A DNA stretch of 64,000 nt, taken from Streptomyces sp. OR43 (lineage in GTDB: Bacteria; Actinomycetota; Actinomycetes; Streptomycetales; Streptomycetaceae). The notes below the pieces were generated by a model. The model was not told the origin of the DNA. It saw only the letters and a program-made list of their open reading frames with translations, and ran no database searches. Position 1 is the stretch's first letter. Every line of letters begins with the position of its first letter. Of the stretch, positions 26,171 to 35,056 are shown piece by piece. The translations under genes were made by a program, and so were the position numbers. The DNA lies in assembly GCF_008042275.1 (NCBI RefSeq), contig NZ_RDBK01000043.1:1645319-1709318 (forward strand), given 5' to 3'.

Positions 26171-27253
26171 ATGGGTTCGGTTCGCGTAGCCATCGTCGGC
26201 GTGGGCAACTGCGCCGCCTCGCTGGTCCAGGGCGTCGAGTACTACAAGGACGCCGATCCGGCCGGCAAGGTGCCCGGTCTGATGCACGTCCAGTTCGGCG
26301 AGTACCACGTCAGCGACGTCGAGTTCGTCGCCGCCTTCGACGTCGACGCGAAGAAGGTCGGCCTCGACCTCTCGGACGCCATCGGCGCCAGCGAGAACAA
26401 CACCATCAAGCTCTGCGACGTGCCGAACGCCGGCGTGACGGTCCAGCGTGGCCACACCCACGACGGCCTGGGCAAGTACTACCGCGAGACCATCGAGGAG
26501 TCGGCCGAGGCCCCGGTCGACATCGTCCAGATCCTCAAGGACCGCAAGGTCGACGTCCTCGTCTGCTACCTGCCGGTCGGTTCCGAGGTCGCTGCGAAGT
26601 TCTACGCGCAGTGCGCCATCGACGCCAAGGTCGCGTTCGTCAACGCTCTCCCGGTCTTCATCGCCGGCACCAAGGAGTGGGCGGACAAGTTCACCGAGGC
26701 CGGTGTCCCGATCGTCGGCGACGACATCAAGTCGCAGGTCGGCGCCACCATCACGCACCGCGTGATGGCGAAGCTGTTCGAGGACCGGGGCGTCGTCCTG
26801 GACCGCACGATGCAGCTGAACGTCGGCGGCAACATGGACTTCAAGAACATGCTCGAGCGTGAGCGCCTGGAGTCCAAGAAGATCTCGAAGACGCAGGCCG
26901 TGACCTCGCAGATCCGCGACCGCGAGCTCGGTGCGGACAACGTCCACATCGGTCCCTCGGACTACGTGGCCTGGCTGGACGACCGCAAGTGGGCGTACGT
27001 GCGTCTTGAGGGCCGCGCGTTCGGTGACGTTCCGCTGAACCTGGAGTACAAGCTCGAGGTCTGGGACTCCCCGAACTCGGCCGGTGTCATCATCGACGCC
27101 GTCCGCGCTGCGAAGATCGCCAAGGACCGCGGCATCGGCGGCCCGATCCTCTCCGCGTCCTCGTACTTCATGAAGTCCCCGCCGGTTCAGTACTTCGACG
27201 ACGAGGCCCGCGAGAACGTCGAGAAGTTCATCCGCGGTGAGGTCTCCCAGTAA
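26171..27253 (+). CDS. ino1: Inositol-3-phosphate synthase
   Basis: The 360-residue enzyme turns glucose 6-phosphate into inositol 3-phosphate with NAD+, feeding phosphatidylinositol and mycothiol synthesis. The Rossmann start is [18 protein letters not shown], and the myo-inositol-phosphate synthase signature is seen in [25 protein letters not shown], here cited as separate pieces [11 protein letters not shown] and [20 protein letters not shown] upstream supports the ATG at 26171. It ends 67 bases before a very strong terminator. Confidence 0.95.
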   Translation: MGSVRVAIVGVGNCAASLVQGVEYYKDADPAGKVPGLMHVQFGEYHVSDVEFVAAFDVDAKKVGLDLSDAIGASENNTIKLCDVPNAGVTVQRGHTHDGLGKYYRETIEESAEAPVDIVQILKDRKVDVLVCYLPVGSEVAAKFYAQCAIDAKVAFVNALPVFIAGTKEWADKFTEAGVPIVGDDIKSQVGATITHRVMAKLFEDRGVVLDRTMQLNVGGNMDFKNMLERERLESKKISKTQAVTSQIRDRELGADNVHIGPSDYVAWLDDRKWAYVRLEGRAFGDVPLNLEYKLEVWDSPNSAGVIIDAVRAAKIAKDRGIGGPILSASSYFMKSPPVQYFDDEARENVEKFIRGEVSQ

Positions 27254-27320
27254 CGTCACCTGACACGGTGCATCGGCGCGGAGCAGTGAGGAGCGGCAAC
27301 GCTCCTTGACTCACGCACCA

Positions 27321-27357
27321 TTGAGGGTCCCCGGGCAATCCGCCCGGGGACCCTCAA
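27321..27357 (+). terminator. Strong terminator after ino1
   Basis: A 16-base perfect stem (27321-27336 with 27342-27357, starting TTGAGGGTCCCCGGGC) has a 5-base loop. It lies 67 bases after the ino1 stop and 20 bases before the next gene. Confidence 0.92.
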
Positions 27358-27377
27358 CGTGTGTGACCCTTGCTCCC

Positions 27378-28646
27378 ATGCCCGTCGTGCGTGACCTGCG
27401 CGTACTCCTGCGCCTTCGGAACTTCCGCCGCCTGCTGGCCGTGCGGATCCTGTCCCAGTCCGCCGACGGCGTCTACCAGGTCGCCCTCGCCGCACATGTC
27501 GTCTTCTCCCCGGAGAAGCAGGCCTCCGCCGGTGCGATCGCCTCCGCGATGGCCGTACTCCTGCTGCCCTACTCGCTCATCGGCCCCTTCGCCGGTGTGC
27601 TGCTGGACCGTTGGCCACGCAGGCAGGTCTTCCTGTACGGCAATCTGCTGCGCGCCGCACTCGCCTGCTGTACGGCCCTCCTGATCCTCGGCTCAGCCCC
27701 TGACTGGCTCTTCTACGCCTCGGCGCTCTGTGTGACCGCGGTCAACCGCTTCGTCCTGGCCGGGCTCTCCGCCGCGCTGCCACGCGTCGTCGACCGGGAC
27801 CTGCTGGTGCTGGCCAACTCGCTGTCGCCGACTGCGGGCACCCTCGCCGCCACGGCGGGCGGCGGTCTCGCCTTCGCCGTCCGTCTGGTCCTCTCGGACT
27901 CCGACGCCGCGGTGGTACTCCTGGGCGCCGGGCTGTATCTCGCCTCGGCACTGGCATCCCTGAGTCTCGCCTCCGGCCTGCTGGGTCCGGACCGGAGCGA
28001 AAGCCACCTTCGCCTGCGTGCGGCGCTGACCACCACCGCACGCGGTCTGCGCCGCGGATTGCACCATCTGGCAGAACGAAGGAACGCCGCTCGGGCCCTG
28101 GCCGCCATGACGGTGATCCGCTTCTGTTACGGGGCACTCACGGTCATGGTCCTGATGCTGTGCCGGTACGCCTGGACCGACAACGACTCCGACGGGCTGG
28201 CCCTGCTCGGTCTCGCCGTCGGGGTATCCGGTGCGGGCTTCTTCGCAGCGGCCGTGCTGACTCCGTGGGCCGCCGGCCGGCTGGGAAGGTTCCGCTGGAT
28301 GATGGTGTGTGCTGCCGCGGCCGCTGTCCTTGAGCCGGCCCTGGGGCTCTGGTTCAGGCCCGCCCCGATGCTCGTCGCAGCGTTCGTCCTCGGTCTGGTC
28401 ACCCAGGGAGCGAAGATCGCGACGGACACCGTGGTGCAGACGGCGGTGGACGACTCGTTCCGCGGCAGAGTCTTCTCGCTCTATGACGTGCTGTTCAACG
28501 TGGCCTTCGTGGCCGCCGCCGCAGCCTCCGCGCTCCTCCTGCCCGCAGACGGGAGATCGGCAACGGTGGTGATCGGGGTCGCTCTGCTCTACGCCCTCGT
28601 GGCCGCGATGCTGTGGCGATGGAGCAGGACCGTCCGAGGGCGCTGA
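27378..28646 (+). CDS. MFS transporter
   Basis: The 422-residue membrane protein has 10-12 predicted helices. It starts MPVVRDLRVLLRLRNFRRLL, and the DRWPRRQVFLYGN loop after helix 2 is the MFS signature. It resembles the DHA3/enterobactin-exporter-like branch. The substrate is unknown. The ATG at 27378 lies only 20 bases after the ino1 terminator, leaving little room for a leader; a GTG-rich stretch upstream lacks a ribosome binding site. It converges on the CCA-adding enzyme gene across two parS palindromes. Confidence 0.85.
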   Translation: MPVVRDLRVLLRLRNFRRLLAVRILSQSADGVYQVALAAHVVFSPEKQASAGAIASAMAVLLLPYSLIGPFAGVLLDRWPRRQVFLYGNLLRAALACCTALLILGSAPDWLFYASALCVTAVNRFVLAGLSAALPRVVDRDLLVLANSLSPTAGTLAATAGGGLAFAVRLVLSDSDAAVVLLGAGLYLASALASLSLASGLLGPDRSESHLRLRAALTTTARGLRRGLHHLAERRNAARALAAMTVIRFCYGALTVMVLMLCRYAWTDNDSDGLALLGLAVGVSGAGFFAAAVLTPWAAGRLGRFRWMMVCAAAAAVLEPALGLWFRPAPMLVAAFVLGLVTQGAKIATDTVVQTAVDDSFRGRVFSLYDVLFNVAFVAAAAASALLLPADGRSATVVIGVALLYALVAAMLWRWSRTVRGR

Positions 28647-28662
28647 TACAACCGAGGACACT

Positions 28663-28712
28663 GATACATCCGAGGGCGCTGTTTCACGTGAAACAGCGCC
28701 CTCGGATGTATC
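28663..28712. other. parS site at the centre of a 50-base perfect palindrome
   Basis: The parS core is 28681-28694. The arms GATACATCCGAGGGCGCT (28663-28680) and their exact complement (28695-28712) make 50 bases of perfect dyad symmetry. The site starts 17 bases after the stop of the rightward MFS gene, so it can act as that gene's terminator as well as a ParB site. A near copy of the left arm (CTGATACAACCGAGGACA) precedes it at 28643-28660. Confidence 0.95.
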
Positions 28713-28731
28713 TACTGCTGGTGCATCTACT

Positions 28732-28763
28732 GCTGGTCATGTTTCACGTGAAACATGACCAGC
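28732..28763. other. parS site within a 32-base perfect palindrome
   Basis: The parS core 28741-28754 is flanked by GCTGGTCAT and its complement. It lies exactly 60 bases from the preceding parS and 33 bases past the stop of the leftward CCA-adding enzyme gene. CTACTGCTGGT occurs twice between the two sites. Confidence 0.95.
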
Positions 28764-28795
28764 CGGCACCGTAGGCCGGGCGGGTCTTCGCGACC

Positions 28796-30238
28796 TCAGC
28801 TCTGTGCCGCCCACCACTTCTTCAGCTCTGCCACTGCCGTGTCGTGCTCCATCGGCCCGTTCTCCAGACGCAGTTCAAGCAGGAACGCATACGCCTTGCC
28901 GATGACCGGCCCAGGTCCGACGTCAAGGATCTTCATGATCTCGTTGCCGTCCAGGTCCGGCCGGATCGAGTCCAGCTCCTCCTGGTCCTGCAACTGAGCA
29001 ATGCGCTCCTCGAGCCCGTCATAGGTCCGCGAGAGAGCACTGGCCTTGCGCTTGTTGCGCGTGGTGCAGTCCGAGCGGGTCAGCTTGTGCAGCCGCTCCA
29101 GCAAAGGCCCGGCATCGCGCACATAGCGGCGGACAGCCGAGTCGGTCCATTCCCCGTCGCCGTACCCGTGGAAGCGCAGGTGCAGCTCCACCAGCTTGGC
29201 AACGTCCTTGACCATGTCGTTGGAGTACTTGAGATCGGTCATGCGCTTCTTGACCATCTTGGCGCCGACCACTTCGTGGTGGTGGAACGAGACGCGCCCG
29301 TCCTTCTCGAACCGCCGGGTCCGCGGCTTGCCGATGTCATGGAGGAGAGCGGCGAGACGCAGAACGAGATCCGGCCCGTCCTCCTCCAGGTCGATCGCCT
29401 GCTCCAGGACGGTCAGGGAGTGCTCGTAGACATCCTTGTGGCGGTGATGCTCGTCACGTTCCAGCCGGAGCGCGGGGAGCTCGGGAAGGACCCGGTCAGC
29501 CAGTCCCGTGTCGACGAGGAGCGCGAGCCCTTTACGAGGGTGCGAGGAGAGCAGCAGCTTGTTGAGCTCCTCCCGGACCCTCTCGGCAGAGACGATCTCG
29601 ATCCGGCCCGCCATCTCCGTCATCGCGGCGACGACGTCGGGAGCCACCTCGAAGTCGAGCTGCGCAGCGAAGCGCGCGGCGCGGAGCATGCGCAGCGGGT
29701 CGTCGGAGAAGGAATCCTCAGGCGTTCCCGGGGTACGCAGCACGCGCTCCGCCAGGTCATCGAGGCCACCGTACGGGTCGACGAACTCCTTCTGTGGCAG
29801 CGCGACGGCCATCGCGTTCACCGTGAAATCACGGCGGACGAGGTCCTGCTCGATGGAGTCGCCGTAGGAGACCTCGGGTTTCCGTGAAGTCCTGTCGTAC
29901 GCCTCGGACCGGTATGTGGTGACTTCGATCTGGTAGCCGTCCTTCTGCGCGCCCACCGTGCCGAAGGCGATCCCGACCTCCCACACCGAGTCCGCCCAGG
30001 GCCTGACGATCTTCAGCACGTCCTCGGGGCGTGCGTCGGTCGTGAAGTCCAGGTCGTTCCCCAGCCTGCCGAGGAGCGCGTCCCGGACCGACCCGCCGAC
30101 CAGGGCGAGACCGAATCCGGCATCCTGGAATCGGCGGGCGAGATCGTCGGCGACCGGGGACACCCGCAGCAGTTCGCTGACTGCGCGGAGCTGCACCTGG
30201 GTCAGGGCGCTGGAGTTGTCTTCATTGGCGTTCGGCAC
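28796..30238 (-). CDS. cca: CCA tRNA nucleotidyltransferase
   Basis: The 480-residue class II nucleotidyltransferase adds or repairs the 3' CCA of tRNAs. The head carries GLALVGGSVRDALLG and the two catalytic aspartates in DLDFTTDARPEDV. The neck RRDFTVNAMA and the RMLRAARFAAQLDF helix follow. An HD domain is present (LLHDIGKPRTRR) with phosphohydrolase potential. The window's tRNA-Ile gene lacks an encoded CCA and would need this enzyme. The start is a GTG at 30238 without a ribosome binding site; TACCCT 8 bases upstream suggests a leaderless mRNA. Confidence 0.93.
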   Translation of the reverse strand: MPNANEDNSSALTQVQLRAVSELLRVSPVADDLARRFQDAGFGLALVGGSVRDALLGRLGNDLDFTTDARPEDVLKIVRPWADSVWEVGIAFGTVGAQKDGYQIEVTTYRSEAYDRTSRKPEVSYGDSIEQDLVRRDFTVNAMAVALPQKEFVDPYGGLDDLAERVLRTPGTPEDSFSDDPLRMLRAARFAAQLDFEVAPDVVAAMTEMAGRIEIVSAERVREELNKLLLSSHPRKGLALLVDTGLADRVLPELPALRLERDEHHRHKDVYEHSLTVLEQAIDLEEDGPDLVLRLAALLHDIGKPRTRRFEKDGRVSFHHHEVVGAKMVKKRMTDLKYSNDMVKDVAKLVELHLRFHGYGDGEWTDSAVRRYVRDAGPLLERLHKLTRSDCTTRNKRKASALSRTYDGLEERIAQLQDQEELDSIRPDLDGNEIMKILDVGPGPVIGKAYAFLLELRLENGPMEHDTAVAELKKWWAAQS

Positions 30239-30421
30239 AACAGAAAAGGGTACGTGCCCGGACCGGCCCGGGCGTCATGGTTTCCGTTCACCCCGCGAGA
30301 CGCTCCCCTTCGTGTGACCCACTCCCTGGCACTTGACCGCGGCGCAGATCGTTACCATGCGGGGACGCAGCGACGGAGACAATGATCGACAGCAGCTGAC
30401 GACGACGAGGGACGGATACGC

Positions 30422-32719
30422 GTGGCCGAGGCGGCAGACAACCAGGGGACGAGTCCCTCTCCTGCCCGTCGGTGGCTGCGGCGCACAGCCGCCGTGCTCG
30501 CCGGGGCCCCGCTCGTTGCCGCTCTGCTCGCCGGGGCTGCCGCTCCACAGGCGCAGGCCGGCGGGACGAGCAAGGCACCCACGGGCTCCAGCACCGTCTC
30601 GGTATCCCTGGACACCCTGACACCGAGCGCCCCGGTGAAGGGGGACACGCTCACCGTCTCCGGCACCCTGGTCAACAAGGGCAAGGAAGCCATCACCGAC
30701 GCCCAGGTCGATCTGCGCGTGGGCCCACGGCTCTACGGCAGGACCTCGGTCGACGCGGCCGCTCAGCGCACGGGGTACGTCCCCGGGGTGGATCCCTACC
30801 CGGTCGGCGACAAGTACACCGTCAAGATCGCCAAGCTTCCTTCGGGCATCAGCCAGGACTTCACGCTGTCCGTACCGGTCAACAAACTGGACCTCGGCGA
30901 CGACGGGGTCTACCAGCTGGGCGTCTCGTTGTCGGGTCAGACGGCGGGCGCTCAGTACGACCACGTGCTCGGCATCAAGCGGACGTTCCTGCCCTGGCAG
31001 AACAAGGACAGTGACTCCAAGACCGGCATCAGCTACCTGTGGCCGCTGATCGCGTCGGCACATCTCACCGCGGAGACCGGCTCCGACGAGCAGCAGACCC
31101 CGGTGTTCGCCGATGACGATCTGGCCGCCGAGATCGCACCGGGCGGCCGCCTCGAACGGATGGTGTCGCTCGGCAGCCAGCTGCCCGTGACCTGGGTCAT
31201 CGACCCTGATCTGCTTGCCAGCGTCGACGCCATGACCAAGAGCTATCGCGTCAAGTCGGGTGACACCACGGTCGCCGGGACGAACCAGGCAGTGGCCAAG
31301 AAGTGGCTCAGCTCGCTGGAGGCTGCCGTGGCCGACGGCAAGGTCGTCGCGCTGCCCTTCGGGGACCCCGATCTGGCTTCCATCGCGCACCGCGGCAAGA
31401 ACGTGTCGGGCACGCTCAGCCACCTCCAGACGGCGAGCGAGGTCGCCGGCGTGACGGTGGAGACGATCCTCCACCTGAAGCCGTCGACCGACTTCGCCTG
31501 GCCCGTCGACGGTGCGATCGATCCTTCCATCGTGGATGTCGCCACCTCGACGGGTGCCCACAACGTGATCGCCCGCAGCGACAGCCTCCAGGAGACCGCC
31601 GGCCTGTTGTACACGCCGAGCGCCGCGCGGCCCATCGGCGGCGGCACCACCGCGGTGGTGTCCGACGCCCGGCTCTCCACTGCCTTCCAGGGCGACATGG
31701 CGAAGGCCGGGGACTCCACACTCGCCGTACAGAAGTTCCTGGCCCTCACGCTGGCCCTGTCCGAGCAGGACACGGACAAGGACAGAAGCATCGTCGTGGC
31801 TCCCCAGCGGATGCCGACCATCGCCCAGGCCCAGTCGATGGCCGGCGCGCTTCACGCCCTCGACGACGGACGCTGGACCGAGTCCCAGACCCTGATCGAG
31901 GCGGCGGCGGCGAAGCCCGACGCCAAGGCGACCACCACGGTCCCCCGGACATCGCAGTACCCGAAGAAGCTGCGCAGCCAGGAGCTGCCCACCCAGGCCT
32001 TCCAGGACATCAAGTCCACCCAGGCCTCCCTCGACAACTTCCAGGTCATCCTCACCCAGCCCGAGCGGGTGGTGACCCCCTTCGGTAACGCCGTCAACCG
32101 GTCCATGTCGACGTCGTGGCGGGGCAAGCCCCTGAAGGCCCAGCAGTACCGGGACTCGGTGCGCACCTACCTCCAGGGCCTCATCAACGAGGTCCAGCTC
32201 ATCTCGAAGTCGGACGTCACCCTGTCCGGCCGCAGCGCCACGATTCCCGTGACCGTGCAGAACAGGCTGCTCCAGGACGTCGATCATCTGGTGCTCCGGC
32301 TGAAGTCGGAGAACGCGACGCGCCTTGAGCTGAACGACGGCGGCGCCGTGGCGGAGCAGCCGATCCGGATCGGCGCCGGCCACAGCCAGTCCGTGAAGTT
32401 CGATGCCGCGGCCAACATCAACGGTCAGGTACAGATGACCGCGCAGCTCTACACGGATGACGGCAGGCCGTACGGCGCTGAGATGGCGTTCACCGTGAAG
32501 GTGTCCGAGCTCACCCCCACCGTGCTGCTCGTGATCGCCGGTGGCCTCCTGCTCCTGGTCCTCGCCGGCATCCGGATGTATGCACATCGCAAGCGTGCCA
32601 ACGCGGGCGGCGCGGCGGGCGACGACGGCAGTGAACCCGAGCAGCCGAGTGACCCGACGCCGGACACCGGTCCCGAAAGCACGGAGCCGTCCGGCACGGG
32701 TGAGAAAGTGGACCGTTGA
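30422..32719 (+). CDS. Secreted/membrane-anchored DUF6049 family protein
   Basis: The 765-residue product has a signal peptide (about 1-46, with RRW at the front and a cut near AQAGG). A large extracellular part follows, then a membrane helix (about 708-730, TVLLVIAGGLLLLVLAGI) and a short acidic cytosolic tail. I recognise the family only as DUF6049, found next to murJ in Streptomyces, with no enzymatic motif visible. The start is a GTG at 30422. It is 49 bases upstream of murJ, so the two are probably one operon and linked to cell-wall export. Confidence 0.82.
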   Translation: MAEAADNQGTSPSPARRWLRRTAAVLAGAPLVAALLAGAAAPQAQAGGTSKAPTGSSTVSVSLDTLTPSAPVKGDTLTVSGTLVNKGKEAITDAQVDLRVGPRLYGRTSVDAAAQRTGYVPGVDPYPVGDKYTVKIAKLPSGISQDFTLSVPVNKLDLGDDGVYQLGVSLSGQTAGAQYDHVLGIKRTFLPWQNKDSDSKTGISYLWPLIASAHLTAETGSDEQQTPVFADDDLAAEIAPGGRLERMVSLGSQLPVTWVIDPDLLASVDAMTKSYRVKSGDTTVAGTNQAVAKKWLSSLEAAVADGKVVALPFGDPDLASIAHRGKNVSGTLSHLQTASEVAGVTVETILHLKPSTDFAWPVDGAIDPSIVDVATSTGAHNVIARSDSLQETAGLLYTPSAARPIGGGTTAVVSDARLSTAFQGDMAKAGDSTLAVQKFLALTLALSEQDTDKDRSIVVAPQRMPTIAQAQSMAGALHALDDGRWTESQTLIEAAAAKPDAKATTTVPRTSQYPKKLRSQELPTQAFQDIKSTQASLDNFQVILTQPERVVTPFGNAVNRSMSTSWRGKPLKAQQYRDSVRTYLQGLINEVQLISKSDVTLSGRSATIPVTVQNRLLQDVDHLVLRLKSENATRLELNDGGAVAEQPIRIGAGHSQSVKFDAAANINGQVQMTAQLYTDDGRPYGAEMAFTVKVSELTPTVLLVIAGGLLLLVLAGIRMYAHRKRANAGGAAGDDGSEPEQPSDPTPDTGPESTEPSGTGEKVDR

Positions 32720-32768
32720 GCGATGTCTGTCGTGGCCGGTCGGCCGGGGACGATGAGGTGGGGTTTCG

Positions 32769-34928
32769 ATGAACGCGCCGTACGACGGTGACCGCGGTCA
32801 GGGTACGGGCGGAGCCGGGTATCCCGGGGGGCCACCGGTGCCCACGGGTCCGGAGCAGGTACCCCCGGCCCCGGACCCGTATCTGCAGGACGCGTATGAC
32901 TACGACCCCTACCGGTCCCAGGACCTCTCCGCCCAGGACCCGGTGAGCGAGGCGCTGTACGACCGCGCCGCGCATCCGCCGCCGCCCCCCGGGACCTACC
33001 AGCAGCCACAGCCGCTCTACCAGCAGCCGCCGGCCGCCCAGTACCCGCCCGATCCGCGGATCTGGGCGCAGACACCGCCCCCCGAGCCGGACGGCCCGTC
33101 GCGCCACCTGCCGTACGGCGACGACGCCGCGACCACCCAGTTCGTGGGCATCGACGATCTCGTCACCCAGGCATCGACGAGCCGCGAGGAGCCGGACGCT
33201 TTCGCGCACCTCTTCCGGGACCAGGAGGGCCCGGCAGGGACCCCGGCCCCGGAACGGCCCGAGCCGGTCCCCGCGCCCGCGCCTCAGAAGTCGGGCGGCG
33301 GACGGGCGTCCAGCCTGCTGAAGTCCAGCGCGGTCATGGCCGCCGGCACCCTCGTCTCACGGCTCACCGGCTTCGTCCGCAGCCTGGTGATCACCGCCGC
33401 GCTCGGCGCCGCCCTGCTCGGCGACAGCTTCACCATCGCGTACACGTTGCCGACGATGATCTACATCCTCACCGTGGGCGGCGGCCTCAACTCCGTCTTC
33501 GTCCCGCAGCTCGTGCGCTCGATGAAGGACGACGAGGACGGCGGCGAGGCCTATGCCAACCGGCTGCTGACCCTGGTGATGGTCGCGCTCGCGCTGATCG
33601 TCGCCGTAGCCGTCTTCGCGGCGCCCTTCCTCATCCGCCTGATGTCCTCGACGATCGCCGGCGATCCCGCGGCCAACAACGTGGCCACCACGTTCGCCCG
33701 GTACTGCCTGCCCACCATCTTCTTCATGGGTGTGCACGTCGTCATGGGGCAGATCCTCAACGCCCGCGGGAAGTTCGGCGCGATGATGTGGACCCCGGTC
33801 CTCAACAACATCGTCATGATCGTCACGTTCGGCCTGTTCATCTGGGTGTACGGCACGTCGCACGAGTCCCAGATGGGTGTCACGACGATTCCGGCGGAGG
33901 GCGTCCGGCTGCTGGGCATCGGCACGCTGCTCGGCCTCGTCGTCCAGGCCCTGGCCATGATCCCGTATCTGCGCGAGGCCGGATTCCGCTTCCGTCCGCG
34001 CTTCGACTGGAGGGGCCACGGGCTCGGCAAGACGGTCAAGCTGGCCAAGTGGACGGTCCTGTTCGTCCTTGCCAACCAGGCCGGTGTGCTGGTCGTCACC
34101 CAGCTCGCGACCTCTGCGGGCAAGGCGTCCGGCCAGAACGGGGCGGGCTTCCTCGCCTACTCCAACGCTCAGCTGATCTGGGGCATGCCGCAGGCGATCA
34201 TCACCGTGTCGGTCATGGCCGCGCTGCTGCCGCGCATCTCCCGTGCCGCCCACGACAACGACCCGGGCGCGGTCCGCGACGACATCTCGCAGGGCCTGCG
34301 CAACTCGGCGGTGGCCATCGTGCCGGTCGCCTTCGGCTTCCTCGCCCTGGGTGTGCCGATGTGCACCCTGCTCTACGCCTCCAGCGGCCCCGAGGCCGCC
34401 CGCTCCATGGGATTCATCCTGATGGCCTTCGGCCTCGGCCTGATTCCCTACTCCGTGCAGTACGTGGTGCTGCGCGGGTTCTACGCGTACGAGGACACCC
34501 GGACGCCCTTCTACAACACCGTCATCGTCGCCCTCGTCAACGCGGCCGCATCGGCCGTCTGCTACGTCGTGCTGCCCGCCCACTGGGCCGTGGTCGGCAT
34601 GGCCGCCTCCTACGGGCTGGCCTACGCCGTCGGCGTCGGCATCGCGTGGCGCCGGCTCCGCAACCGCCTGGGCGGGGACCTGGACGGCGCGCACGTCCTG
34701 CGTACCTACGCCCGGCTGTGCCTCGCGGCGATCCCTGCGGCAGTGATCGCCGGCGTGGTGGGTTTCGGTCTTCTCCACGTGCTCGGCGATGGCGCCTCGG
34801 GCTCGCTCCTGGCCCTGCTCTGCGGCGGGATCGTGCTGCTGGGAGTCTTCGTCGTCGCGGCCAAGCGGATGCGGATCGAAGAGATCAACGGCATGGTCGG
34901 CATGATCAGGGGAAGGCTCGGTCGCTGA
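32769..34928 (+). CDS. murJ: Lipid II flippase MurJ
   Basis: The 719-residue MurJ/MviN protein moves lipid II across the membrane for cell-wall synthesis. The first 175 residues are a Pro/Gln/Tyr-rich cytosolic tail. The 14-helix MOP-fold core starts at about 178 with LKSSAVMAAGTLVSRLTGF, the usual MurJ entry. QLVRSMKDDEDGGEAYANR and GQILNARGKFGAMMW mark conserved loops. The long tail is normal for Streptomyces. The pseudokinase encoded next is fused to MurJ in mycobacteria but separate here. Confidence 0.94.
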   Translation: MNAPYDGDRGQGTGGAGYPGGPPVPTGPEQVPPAPDPYLQDAYDYDPYRSQDLSAQDPVSEALYDRAAHPPPPPGTYQQPQPLYQQPPAAQYPPDPRIWAQTPPPEPDGPSRHLPYGDDAATTQFVGIDDLVTQASTSREEPDAFAHLFRDQEGPAGTPAPERPEPVPAPAPQKSGGGRASSLLKSSAVMAAGTLVSRLTGFVRSLVITAALGAALLGDSFTIAYTLPTMIYILTVGGGLNSVFVPQLVRSMKDDEDGGEAYANRLLTLVMVALALIVAVAVFAAPFLIRLMSSTIAGDPAANNVATTFARYCLPTIFFMGVHVVMGQILNARGKFGAMMWTPVLNNIVMIVTFGLFIWVYGTSHESQMGVTTIPAEGVRLLGIGTLLGLVVQALAMIPYLREAGFRFRPRFDWRGHGLGKTVKLAKWTVLFVLANQAGVLVVTQLATSAGKASGQNGAGFLAYSNAQLIWGMPQAIITVSVMAALLPRISRAAHDNDPGAVRDDISQGLRNSAVAIVPVAFGFLALGVPMCTLLYASSGPEAARSMGFILMAFGLGLIPYSVQYVVLRGFYAYEDTRTPFYNTVIVALVNAAASAVCYVVLPAHWAVVGMAASYGLAYAVGVGIAWRRLRNRLGGDLDGAHVLRTYARLCLAAIPAAVIAGVVGFGLLHVLGDGASGSLLALLCGGIVLLGVFVVAAKRMRIEEINGMVGMIRGRLGR

Positions 34929-35056
34929 GGATCACCGGCCCGCACAACCATCGTCGGTTCCCGCGTGTCGTGCATGGTGCCGGAGTGTGGGCACAATTGG
35001 CGTGACTGTGCGGGGCTGGCTGGCATCGCCCAACGGATGGGGAGGCAGGAACGACG

